Both the position numbers and the translations under genes were made by a program. A stretch of 64,000 nt of DNA, taken from Cymodocea nodosa (Eukaryota > Streptophyta > Magnoliopsida > Alismatales > Cymodoceaceae). The notes under the pieces were generated by a model. It made no database searches. It was not told the origin of the DNA and saw nothing but the letters and a program-made list of their open reading frames with translations. The stretch lies in assembly GCA_036874045.1 (NCBI GenBank), contig CM072344.1, forward strand, positions 10,016,501 through 10,080,500, written 5' to 3'. Positions 1 to 10,947 of the stretch are shown here, one piece after another (position 1 is the first letter of the stretch; each line of letters begins with the position of its first letter).

Positions 1-1323
1 TATACACAGGAAGAAGGATTAGATTATGATGAAACATTTGCTCTTGTGGCTAAGCTAGAAAGTATTAGAATATTATTGGCCTATGCTTGTTATATGAATT
101 TTAAATTATATCAAATGGATGTAAAGAGTGCATTTCTAAATGGTTTAATTAATGAAGAAGTCTATGTAAAACAACCACCTAGATTTGAAGATATTAAAAA
201 TCCTAACTTTGTGTATAAATTGAAGAAAGCCTTATATGGTTTGAAGCAAGCACCTAGATCATGGTATGAAAGATTGTCTACTTTTTTAATAGAAAAAGGC
301 TATATCATGGGAAAAGTGGATCATACTCTATTTATTAAGAGAGATGGTAAAGATCAGATTGTTGTTCAAATATGCGTGGATGATATAATCTTTGGAGCAA
401 CCTCTGATAAGTTGATAGAAATATTCTCTGAAGAGATGACTAATCAATTTGAAATGAGTATGATAGGAGAACTTTCATATTTTCTAGGACTTCAAATTAA
501 GCAAATGGATAAAGGTAAATTTTTAAATCAGGAAAAATATGCAGATGAAATGCTTAAGAAATTTAATTTTAATGATACAAGGATTCGATGAACTCCTATG
601 AGTACTACTTTAAAGTTAGATATTGATGACATAGGAAAATCTATAGATCAAAGAAAATACAGAAGTATGATTGGTTCTTTACTTTATTTGACTGCTAGTA
701 GACCTGATATTATGTTTGCTGTGTGTGTTTGTGCTAGATTTCAATCTAATCCTAAAGAATCACACTTAATTGCAGTTAAAAGAATATTTAGATATATACA
801 AGGAACTAAAAATTTCAGACTATATTATTCTAAGGATAGTTCAATAGATCTTATAGGATATACTGATGCTGATTATGTAGGATCTAAATCTAATACAAAG
901 AGTACTAGTGGCACTTGTCAATTATTGGGAAATAATTTGGTGTCATGGTTTAGTAAAAAGCAAAACTGTGTAGCACTTTCTACTACAGAAGCTGAATATG
1001 TTGCTGCTACACTGTGTTGCACTTAGATTCTGTGGATAAGGCAAACTTTAGAAGATTTTGGATTATCTTATGATACAACTGAGATTTTTTATGACAGTAG
1101 TTCTGCAATAAATCTTTCCAAAAATTCTGTATTACATTCAAGAGCAAAGCATATAGAGGTTAGACATCATTTTCTAAGAGATAACATAATTAAAGGAAAA
1201 ATTAAATTAGAATTTGTGTCTAGTAAAAATCAATTAGCTGATATATTTACAAAACCTCTAGATGAAAATACATTTTGCAACATTAGATTAAATTTAGGTA
1301 TTTGTAGGCTATGTGATGTGTAA
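1..1323 (+). pseudogene. Copia reverse transcriptase / RNase H (copy 1, decayed)
   Basis: One reading frame encodes the RT palm with its catalytic VDD (near 375-385), then the RNase H region (YTDADYVGSKS, STTEAEYVAA) and the typical copia pol end (QLADIFTKPL), stopping at 1321-1323. The frame is interrupted by TGA at 589-591, where copy C has GGA, and TAG at 1024-1026, where copy C has CAG. No frameshift is needed to read across the region. These enzymes copy element RNA into cDNA; here they are inactive. The N-terminal part of pol lies outside the window. Confidence 0.93.
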
Positions 1324-2385
1324 AATGCTTAAACTCCACATAAAAAGATAAATATTATTGATGATGTTGTTCACCTCATAGATATTATATGCTTATTATA
1401 AATATCTAAAGTAATATCTAAATTACTGCTTAAGATACTATGTATTTATTGTAAAATCATAGTAGTATCTTATTGATTTTAAGTTGTTTATCAATTTTAA
1501 TGGTTTTTACGATTTTAAGTGGAAATGTAAATGAAAAACATTAAATACTTCTAACATTCTGAAATTTTGATTAAATGTTTTCTTTGAATCAAGGAAAATG
1601 CATATAATCATGCATAAATTTGACTTAATTGATTAAACTTGTAGAATAAGTTATATGTAACTCATCTTAAACTGTTAATCAAAAGTATAAGCTTATTGAA
1701 ACTGATTCATATTCTTAGTACAATCATAGAAGTAAAAATTGTATGAGATTTGTGTTTTATTGCATATGTATTAATGGAATATATATATACTGTGCTTAAA
1801 ATGAAAAGTGCTTACAAAGTAAAAATCTTTGAGAGTTTATTGATCAGTTTGATCACGAGCGTTTTGTACTTAAGTAGATAGGTATGTAAGGATTGTTGTC
1901 CTGAAAAAGGATTCTTTAAATCTGGCAACCTAAGGTCCTAATTAGATCTGAGATTGTTGACTGAAAGCTCATTACATGGGTACATTAGAAAGCTCTTGTA
2001 TGATTCAAGCTTTTCAAACTAACTTTTAAAGAAAATTATCAACATTTATTGTTTTGAAAAGAAAAAGTTGTTTCATTAATTACAGATATCTTTAAATCGC
2101 ATATAGTTTATACCAATATGACTACTGATTTATTGAATCAACATTAGTACTTTTGAAAACGTTTATTTGAGATACATTCTTTTATTCTCCTTGAATTAAT
2201 CGAAGTGAGTTCAAAGTTGTGTTTTGATTCATATACAGTAGGAATTGATTCTGGAAATCATTTTTGATGATGTCAGGATAACAGAAGTCTTTAAAAAGAA
2301 AATGTAAAAGTATAGTTATACTTAACATCTATTGTCACTACAAGTATATTTTGTATTTTGATTGAATATATTTGAAGTATATTTG
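1324..2385 (+). other. Noncoding spacer between pol and aORF
   Basis: About 1 kb follows the pol stop with no credible ORF. It is conserved as a block in copies B (14908-16500) and C (52706-54322) and, more diverged, at 44567-45560. It ends in a purine-rich tract. I see no coding sign; it is the 3' untranslated part of pol or the leader of the downstream aORF. Confidence 0.7.
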
Positions 2386-2904
2386 TAGGGGGAGGATTGA
2401 CAATGTCGAAAACAGATTAATATAATTTAGAATACAAATCTTAGTTAATTTGAAGTAATGTCCTCTTAAAATCTTGATGAAATAATTTAAAAAGACAAAT
2501 AAACTATTTTAGATTCAAAGGACAAAATGTTCAAATAGTTTACAATGTTCTCAAGATAATGTTAAGTTTAGCATGTGTGTTGTTTTCGGAACGTTTCAGT
2601 TGGAAGCATTCGAAAATTGTTGTGTACTAACTAGACGTTATGTTAGATAAGGTAACGTGTAAAACTGCCTCTAGACAGCATTTTACTCGTTAGGTTAGTT
2701 AACTCAACAAGTTATATTTGAATATTTCGGGTACTTTGATTGAATAAGCTTTATTCAATATTTATTTTATTTCTAAACCTGACTTCTCTTCACGTTGAGT
2801 TATACGCCTAAAAACCCTATTTAAACACTTATTACACGGGGACTTAGGTTATTTGTAAACTTTGTCAAGAAAATCTTTCCCGCTTGTTGCTGTTACAACC
2901 TACG
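2386..2904 (+). promoter_or_regulatory. Internal PPT-like tract and candidate promoter before aORF
   Basis: A tract TAGGGGGAGGAT lies at 2386-2397 and resembles a polypurine tract, yet the aORF follows it rather than an LTR. CCTATTTAAAC at 2816-2826 looks like a TATA box and lies about 80 nt before the first aORF ATG at 2905. The stretch also holds AACTCAACAAGTTA and CGTTGAGTTA, words that recur in the family's LTRs. The same order is present in copies B and C. Sireviruses are known for several PPT-like tracts before the 3' LTR; that this one acts as a promoter is inference. Confidence 0.5.
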
Positions 2905-4980
2905 ACGATGATCTCCAAGTTCTACAAAGGTCGTGGTAGAGGAAAAGGCAAAAGCAAAAGAGATGCAAAAGGAAAAGAAATAGAGAATGATGAAGTTCCA
3001 CATACTTGGTTCAAGAAAATATTTCGAGTGGACAAAAGGTTAGAAGAACTTTATAGAGATTACTTCTTTTCTAAGGATATATTAGATGAAGTTAGACAAG
3101 AACTTCAACATACTGATGCAAATATTACATACATGGGTATTTGAAGTAAATTTGAAAGAGAATACAGAATGAAATGTGCTGAGATTGCATTTTTGGAACA
3201 GTATGCAAAATATTTAGAAAAAGGTGTAGGTTCATCAAATAGAACTCCTCAAACTCCTATAAACGGTATAAGACTACATGCATTTGAGGAAGAGCATGAA
3301 TCAGCTATCCCTACTCCTTTATATTCAAAACAATTAGAATCAGATATTGCTGTAGACAAAACAAAAGTTGATAGTCTTTGAAAGGCCGTTGCAATAGAAA
3401 GTGCCTTAGAAGAATTAAAGCAGAAAACTTTTATGGAGCAATTTGAAAAGAAAACAGCAATACTTGAAAAGGAGAAACAGAAATGTTATAGAAGAAGGAA
3501 AGTCAGAAAAATTATGTCTAAGGAAACAAAGTCTATTGAAAAAGGAAAATCAGATGAAAATTTATTTCCAAAGGACAATGTATGTCTAGACATTGTACCT
3601 TATTGTGCATCTGATAAACTCATCAGTTCCGAACACACTGAAACTGATGAAGATAATGAGACTTTATTTTCCCTTGCTAGAAAACTTGAGAAGAAATCCA
3701 AGTCAAATATGAGCTCAAGTTTTTCTATTAGTACAAGTCCTGATGATGTAGAAATTGACAAATTAGAGCATCAGGCACCTGACATTGAACAAGTTATTGC
3801 AAATATAATTGACAATGTTGAAGCAGTAACTAGTTCAAAGGCTGAATTGTCTAAAGTAGAAGATATTGAAAATGTTAAGACTCTAGAAGAGCTAAAAGTT
3901 AACCAGCCTTCTATGGAATCTATAGAAGCAGAGTTTGAGAATTCATAGCATGAATCAATGGAATTATCTATTGAACAAAATGAACAATTACAGACAGATA
4001 CATCGGTTGTAGAATTTGTGGAAAAATTGTACTATGAACAGATGAATGTTGTGCATATTGACAATGTTTCTAACACTATTGAAGTTGAAGAATCAAGCTT
4101 ACCTGAGCAGCTTCAAGATAATATTTTGGAAGAGGAACAACCTGACATTCATTTTGAAGAAGAGGTTCCTGAAGATGAATTAAACTCTGAATCATGGCTT
4201 CAGGTATCACCTTCTTTGTATATAATATTAAAAATTCAAGGTAATGCAATTCATTTTAGATCTGAAGAAGCATTGCAAAAATACAATAATCTGATTACAT
4301 GTTAGATTCTGCATGCTTGTCCAATAAAATTCAGAAATTTGATGGAAATAAGAGATCTGTTTGAGTTTCAAGGCCTCATTAAATTCTTGCCAGTAGGAAC
4401 GAAATAGAAGCAATACACAGAGCTTATTGCAACTTTTTATAGCAATCTGGACGAGAATGGAAATTTTCTAAAAACTCAAATAAATGAACAAGAGTTGTCT
4501 CCTGAGTTAATTTTTGAAGTTTTAGGATTGAAGAATGAAGGTGTTGTTGTTACCAATAGATTTGGCATAATAAGACAACTAGAATGGAACATTCAGTCTT
4601 TATCAAAAATTCCAGATGTATATTCTAAAATGAGATTAATGGAAAATCTGAATGTAGAGGCAAGGTTTATTGCAAATATATTGCATGCAAATTTATTTCA
4701 GAGAGTTGGACACAATTTGGAAGTCAGCAGAAGCTGTTTATATGCAACTTATGGCCTACTAAATAGAATTCAAATAAATTGGTTTGATGTTTTTATGCCT
4801 CAACTACAGCGTATGAGTTCAAAGTTATTTTATGGTGATGCTGTATGTAGAATCCTTGCAAGCCAATTGACTTTATCTAACTGGCCCTCTGAAACTAAAG
4901 GCATGAGAGCATTTAGTGCCAAAGATTTGCAAAAATTTCAGGCCACGCATAAACCTCAACGACAACAACAACAACAACAT
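2905..4980 (+). pseudogene. Env-position accessory ORF (aORF), copy 1
   Basis: A single frame of about 690 codons downstream of pol, in the sense direction. Residues 1-25 are a basic Gly/Arg/Lys stretch, followed by helical charged segments, a long acidic Ser/Glu-rich middle, and a C-terminal part with IGTKWKQY-like and FYSNL motifs that resembles, from memory, the 'putative plant transposon protein' domain (PF20167). The tail is Gln-rich from CAA repeats. There are five in-frame stops: TGA at 3142 and 3379, TAG at 3946, 4303 and 4405. Each is CGA, CAG or TGG in copy C. The last ~55 codons are lost at the junction. I see no clear signal peptide or membrane segment, so an envelope function is not supported. 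Function unknown. Confidence 0.8.
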
Positions 4981-4983
4981 TAA

Positions 4984-6915
4984 TTAAACCATTTAGAAAT
5001 GCACTCTTTACATCCATTTGAAATAAATTAAAATCCATATAACAAGCATAGGCTAATAATATTCTAATACTTTCTAGCCTAGCCACAAGAGCAAATGTTT
5101 CATTATAATCTAGTCCTTCTTCCTGTGTATACCCTTGTGCAACTAATATAGCTTTGTTCCTTATAACTTGACCAGTTTCATTAGTTTTGTTTCTAAAGAT
5201 CCACTTTGTTCCTATTATGGACTGATTTTCTAGTGGAGAGACTAATTCCCAAACAACATTTCTGATGAATTGATTTAGTTCTTCTTGCATTGCCACTATC
5301 CAATTTTCATCAGATAATGCTTCTTGTATATTCCTTGGTTCCACCAAAGAAACAAACATACACATACTATTTAAATTTACTGAAACTCTAGTTTTAACTC
5401 CCTCATTAATATTACCAATGACTTGAGTAATGGGATGTGATGAAGAATAATGCCAATTTCTCTGATTTTCCTCAATATTCTCGTCAACATCTGAAGGTTC
5501 ATCACTTCCATCATTAGTTTGATCATTTAAGTTCATATTTTTGATTTTCTCAGATAAATCTTCAATCTCTTTATTGATCTCTAACTCTTTTGGGAGATTG
5601 ATCATATTATCATTATCAGCTTTAGATTGAGATTCTCTAAAAGAATTTTCATTAAAGCTTACATGGAGGGTTTCTTCAATAGTTCTAGAAGTCTTGTTAT
5701 ATACTCTATAGGCTTTACTTCTAGTAGAGTAACCTACAAAAATTCCTTCATCCACTTTGGCATGAAATTTATCCCTTTTATCCTTAATATTAAGAATAAA
5801 ACACTTGCAGCCAAATGATTTCATATAGGAAATTTTTGGAACCCTATTAAACATAATTTCAAAAGGAGTTTTATTAACACGAGGTCTTAAATGACTTCTG
5901 TTAATAACATAACAAGCTGTATTACTACTTCAGCCTAAAGATTTTGAGGTAACTTATGTTCATTCAACATAGTTCTGGCCATCTCTTGAAGTGATCTATT
6001 CTTTCTCTCAGCAACACCATTTTGACATGGTGCTCTTGGAAAAGAAAATTTGTGATCAATCCCATGCTTATTACAATAATTATCCATTTGATCATTATCA
6101 AATTCAATACCATGATCACTCCTAAGTTTTTGAATAGAGACACTTTGTTCATTTTGAACAAGATTGCAAAACATTTTAAACTATTCAAAAATTTCTGTCT
6201 TAGATGCTAGAAAATATACCTAAGTGTATCTAGAGAAGTCATCTACTGAAACAAATACATACCGTTTACTACCAAGACTCATGATTCTTGTTGGTCCAAA
6301 TAGATCCATATGTATAAGTTCTATGACTCTCTTGCTTGAAATATCAGTTTTGGATTTAAAAAAGTTTTTGTGAAGTTTACCTAACTCACATGCATCATAC
6401 ATAAAGTCCTTTGAGTATTTAATCTTTGGTAAACCTCTCACTAAATGTTTTCTAGATAGTTTATGTAACAGTTTCATATTTATATGCCCAATCCTTCTAT
6501 GCCACAGATATGCATCACTAGTTTTAGCTAGCAAACATGAATTTAAATCAACTACACCAAAAGGTAAAGATAAAATACATACAGAACCTTTTCTTTTAGT
6601 AATAAACTTAATTTCATCTGTATTTTTATCAATAATTTTGCATACATTATATTCAAACACTACATAATATCTATTTTCAGTTAGTTTTATAACACTCAGC
6701 AAATTAAATCCTAGGTTTTCTACATATAGTACATTCGAAATAACACAAGTTGGAGTTATTTGAACATTGCTCATACCTATGATTTTATCTTTGCTTTCAT
6801 TTCCAAATGTTACAGTTCCTTTCATGGTATTTATAAAATTTTGTAGTAGACTTTTCTGTCCGGTCATGTGACTTGATGCTCCACTGTCCAAGATTCATTT
6901 TGATGTTGTTTTCTC
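4984..6915 (-). pseudogene. Protease-integrase-RT (copy A, truncated)
   Basis: Starts in the segment leading to the aspartic protease motif (LDSGASSHM, near 6860-6890). It continues into the integrase HHCC zinc region (WHRRIGH, then CxxC replaced by YDACELG), the DDE core (HMDLFGP, RSDHG, NGVAERKNR), the integrase C-terminus and the RT N-terminus. Breaks: TGA in place of the Trp codon just before LDSG; TAG at 5935-5937 in the integrase, also present in copy C; a 1-nt deletion just after it; truncation in RT. The last ~20 residues of the apparent frame are antisense of the CAA repeat in copy 1 and are not protease/RT sequence. Confidence 0.88.
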
Positions 6916-8076
6916 CTGCAAAACAAATTAAGAAAATCTTTTTCTTGGTACCCAATGTTGTTGAGGACCAAGTTCATTAAACACATATTTCTTCTTTTTG
7001 TTTAAAAATAGTGTAACATTATCATTTACATTCTTATTAGTTGTAAGTACTATAGACTTATTTTTAACATCATACTTACTTATAGCATTATTGCTCTTAT
7101 AATCATTCTTTTTTTTTCTAGATGTAGTATAACCAAGACGAAATCGATTTTTATTAGATGTTAATTTATTTTGGTCATGCTCATACATTTCAGTAAGTTC
7201 ATACCAAGATTTTGTACTAGTATTAACATTTTCCGTACATACAAAATCTTTTTTTGCACAAGAATTTTTAGATTTATCACATGCAGAATGTGTAATTGGT
7301 CTAACACTAGTGTTTTGAATTACATGCTCAGGTTTCTGATTTTTTAGTTTACTACAATTGTCTGAAATTTTAGAAACATTAGAAACTGAATTTCTAGAAC
7401 AAGAAACAAGATTTTTAGAAACATTTATAGTCATGTTAGAAGTACAATTTGACAAATCACATTGATTTATATTATTAGTACATGATTCATCCCTTGAAGT
7501 ACCTACTTCTACATATTTATTACCTTGTTTCATGATAAAAGGAATTTTAGTCTTATATTTACTTGAACAACAACTAATAAATCCTTTATTGGCTTGAGAT
7601 TCAGGATATTCAGGATAATCAAATCCTAGGCCAAATTTATATGACACCGTAGGGGTACAAGTTAGTTTGTCTAACTTAGATTAACTTAAATTCCATTTCT
7701 CAATGGTAGAATTTAAATCTAGCTCTCTCAGTTTTAATTTTTCTATCTCTTATTCAAGTTCATTAATATTTTTTCTCAAGATTTCATTTTCAGATTCTAT
7801 CTTTAATTTTTCAGCATTTGTATTCTGTATTTGTTCATGCAAGACACATTCATTAAATCTAAATTTTTGCAAATCTCTAGCATGATTTTCATTATCACAT
7901 TTAAACTTTTCAAAAGTAGTAGATAGGAAACAATTTTCTTTTTCCACAAGGGATAAAGAGTTTCTAATATTCTTATTTTCTAGTTTACAAACTTTAAGTT
8001 TTTGTAATAATGCATGATAAGCACATAATAATTCATCAAAGTTAAAATCTGAATGACTTTCAGGATCAGATATTAC
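6916..8076 (-). other. Candidate retained intron in copy A (absent from copy C)
   Basis: On the minus strand the segment begins GAG|GTAATATC (GT at 8076-8075) and ends with a pyrimidine-rich tract and TTTTGCAG|GAG (AG at 6917-6916). It is 1161 nt, exactly 387 codons. In copy C the flanks are joined directly at 57432/57431 as GAG|GAG in the same frame. The Gag stop TAA (6930-6928) lies inside this segment, close to the acceptor, so an unspliced RNA would give Gag ending here and a spliced RNA would join Gag to protease. A 3-nt AGG microhomology also allows an ordinary deletion. Confidence 0.55.
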
Positions 8077-9157
8077 CTCAAACTCATCTACCACGAAGCA
8101 CACATGAGGAACATCTTCTAACTCTTGTTTTCTTCTGAATGTGAAGATTTTGATGATGATTCCTCAAATTCAGACTCTTCAGACATGTCATCCCAAGTGA
8201 CCTTTAAAGCCTTTTTCTTGTAAAACATTTTCTGAGTTTTTTGAGCCGTCTTCTTTTGATTTGTCCTACTTTGCTCTTCATTTTTCCTTATAGGACAATC
8301 TGGAGAAAGATGTCTAGGTTTCTTACATTTGTAACGTACATACTTTCTGGATGAAGAATTTTTGTCATTCAGTGATTTTGACGTTGAGGGTTTATCATTC
8401 TTGTTCCTTTGCTGTTTCCTAGTTTTCCATGCTTTCTTCAATTTCCTAGTCAGCAAAATCAAATCCTTGTCAGAATCAGTAGATATATCAGAATCTGAAT
8501 TAATTTCGAAGGCTATTTCTTTCTTCATTTTTGGTTTGTTGTGACTCAGTGATTCATTTAATTGAACTTCATAAGCTATTAAGTTTCTTATAAGTTCATT
8601 CATGGTATAAACATTTAAATCTCGTGATTCCTCAATTGATGTTACTTTCTGAGACCATTTAGAACTTAAGGATCTGACAATTTTCCTCACCAAATTCTTC
8701 TGTTTAAAATTCTTTCCTAAGTATTTTAAAGAGTTTATGATATCAAGAAATCTAGAAAACATCTCAGAAATACTTTCGTCTTCATGCAACTTAAAGAGTT
8801 CATACTTATGAATCAACATGTTTATTTTAGTCTCTTTAACTTGAGAAGTACCTTCATGTGAAACTTCTAATGCATGCTACACCTCATAAGCAGATTTATA
8901 TACCAACACTTTACTGAACTATTCATAACTCAATGCACAAAATAAAATATTTAAGCCCTTAGCATTTTCCAAGAATTATAAAAAGTAGATAACAGAGTAT
9001 ATGGTTTCGAAATCATGAACCACAACTTATGATCTATACTTTGAAGAAAAACAGTCATCCTATATTTCCAATATTCAAAATGTATTCCATCAAATAAAAG
9101 AGGACGATTAAGATTTTGGCATTTATATAAATAAAAATTACCATTTCCAATAGCCAT
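6928..9157 (-). pseudogene. Gag with coiled-coil C-terminus (copy A)
   Basis: Full-length Sirevirus-type Gag, the structural protein of the particle. Order: N-terminal copia gag domain from the ATG at 9157; a zinc-knuckle region near 8310-8350 whose first Cys is Arg in this copy; an acidic Ser-rich segment; a leucine-heptad coiled coil (about 8040-7740); a Ser/Asn/Lys-rich stretch; and WVPRKRFS before TAA at 6930-6928. Lesions include a deletion of roughly 35 nt near 8960, a 1-nt deletion near 8112, stops around 7745 and 7690, and others. Sirevirus Gags are known for such C-terminal coiled coils. In the spliced-type copy C this part is absent. Confidence 0.85.
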
Positions 9158-9358
9158 CTTACCTTAGATTTTTCAACCTATTTGATTTTAAACAGTCTAA
9201 AAACTTTAAAACAACTTGAGCCTTAAATCAAGAAAGTTAAACGTATGCTCATATATTAATGTTTCTTTAAAAAATAAGGAAGGTAGAATAAGCAATGATA
9301 TTAAATAAGTTGGTATCGATTTTATATCAAAGATTATTAACAAAGCTCTAATACCACT
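9158..9358 (-). promoter_or_regulatory. PBS and leader of copy A
   Basis: Directly inside the LTR end, TGGTATTAGAGC at 9356-9345 matches the initiator-Met tRNA primer site TGGTATCAGAGC with one change. The remaining ~190 nt up to the gag ATG are an AT-rich leader without ORF. Confidence 0.85.
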
Positions 9359-10947
9359 TGTAGGATCGTATGGCTACACAAGAGGAGGGTGAATTGCGTA
9401 TTTCAATATTTTTGAATATAATTGAAACTTTGAAACTCAAAAACAAGTTGAGACATTGTTTTCATAAAATCATTTTTATTCAAGGTTTCAATTACAATAT
9501 ACAATTCAATTCTCCTCAGAAATTGTAGATGCAATTATATCTCGATACCATGTATCATCTAAACAATTTCATAACTACAAATAGAGAAAACTAATTTGCG
9601 GAATTTAAAACATTTCTCCCTGCTTGAGATCTTTCTTCTTCTTCTTCTCTTTCTTCTTTAGCAATTCTTCAGTGACGAATATCTTGTCTTTTTATGCTTC
9701 ACCGAATTTGCTTTCTTCTGATACTTTAAATCTTTAGTGACGTAAAGCTTACCTTTTCTGCTTCACTGAATTTGCTTCCACCTGATACTTCAAATCTTCA
9801 GTGACATATATCTTACCTTTTTATGCTTCACTGAATTTTCTTCCACCTGAGAGATTTTCCCTGAAGAGGTGTTTTTGATCCTTGAAAAGATTTTTCGTTT
9901 GATGTGTAGGGATAGTTTGATCCTTGAAAAGATTTTTTGTTTTGTGTGCAAGGATAATTTGATCAATGAGAATTCTATACCTTTTATACTGTATCTTCAT
10001 TTCATGCATATCCTCCACATTTAATCACTACCAGTTTTCCACTTCTTCACATCTTTTCTTTTTCCTTCATCGAAATACACACGTTCTGACCCACGTTTAC
10101 GTTTCAAATTTTCTTTAATCATCAGTCCTAGATCTCTAAAAAAGTTCCTACAAAATAAACTTTCTCGTCTAAAATTTTTCATCAATGTAATAAGAAGTCG
10201 TTACTTTAATGTTAACTAAACGAGTAACACAACGAGTTCCTCATGTGCCAATTCGCGTGACTAGTATTGTAGCTAACTCAACGAACTAAGTCTGTGGTAT
10301 TACGATAACTCAACGAACCAATGATAAACAAATGTTTTTATAATAAGAATTTTACCACGTGCAAAAATAACAACTTAAGTTTATAACGCTAACCTAACAC
10401 GTTGCCTTAGTGTTCAATGTAGCAACTCAACGCATTTAGTTATGTTAACTTAACGAGTTAAACATGTACACCTCACGTGATACAATATAACATTTGTAAC
10501 TTATAATTTCACCATGTGTATAACACTAACTTAACAAGTTCATCTCTTCTTTCACTCACTAACTTAACGAGTTCTCACGTGACCTATTTTAACCTTTAAG
10601 CATCTAACTTAATGAGTTCTCATGTGACCTCTATACAAATAACACTCTAACTTAACGAGTTGTTTAAACGTACACTGTACATGATACAGAAGATATAACT
10701 TTAAAATATATCATGTTTTTCAATAAAAACACACGTTAACTTAACGTTTAATTAAATGAGAAATTAATGCAACGAAACAATTAGTTATTAACTTAGTATA
10801 ATTTCAGATCCAATATAGACAAGTATTTATATCAGTAAACCTTTTCTGTATTAATTGATGATTTTAATTTCTTTTCACAAGCATTAGTAATTGAGCAAAT
10901 ATGATTATTTTCATTTAGCACACATCATCAAAAAAAAATACTCAACA
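9359..10947 (-). repeat. 5' LTR of copy A
   Basis: About 1.59 kb, starting TGTTGAGTATT (10947) and ending CCTACA (9359), the TG...CA form. U3 carries many TAACTTAACGAGTT and AACTCAACGAAC words, CACGTG boxes and two units of the ~32-bp repeat near 10270-10325. The TATA region matches TATAAAAGG of copy C. Its neighbour to the right is another LTR of the same family. Confidence 0.9.

Larger units (their letters stand above)
1..4980 (+). mobile_element. Sirevirus-like Ty1/copia element, copy 1 (3' part)
   Basis: This is the 3' portion of a copia element. It enters at the window edge inside RT and runs through RNase H, a noncoding spacer and the extra aORF. It is collinear with the minus-strand copy at 48943-60322. 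The RT motif series (MDVKSAFLNG, YGLKQAPRSWYERL, VDDIIFGAT) is of the Sirevirus/SIRE1 type. The element stops abruptly inside the CAA-rich end of the aORF, where inverted sequence of another copy begins, so its last aORF codons and 3' LTR are missing. Confidence 0.9.
4981..10947 (-). mobile_element. Sirevirus-like element, copy A (5' LTR to mid-RT)
   Basis: Reading on the minus strand: 5' LTR (10947-9359), initiator-Met type PBS, gag, protease, integrase and the first part of RT. It stops after the RT motif around SAFLNGLIN, where it abuts the plus-strand aORF of copy 1. It has one feature that copy C lacks: the coiled-coil C-terminal gag segment. It was probably inserted into the 3' LTR of copy B, because B's LTR resumes directly at 10948. 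Confidence 0.9.

Noticed and set aside
2905-4980. aORF as a true retroviral envelope gene
   Set aside because: Position fits, but no signal peptide, transmembrane helix or cleavage motif is visible; kept as a protein of unknown function.
5627-5818. Plus-strand frames opposite Sirevirus integrase (also 56142-56405)
   Set aside because: Antisense shadows conserved only because the minus-strand protein is conserved.
10200-10700. Possible CRISPR-like or satellite array of TAACTTAACGAGTT words
   Set aside because: Spacing is irregular and the words are part of one LTR repeated elsewhere as a whole; not a CRISPR or satellite.
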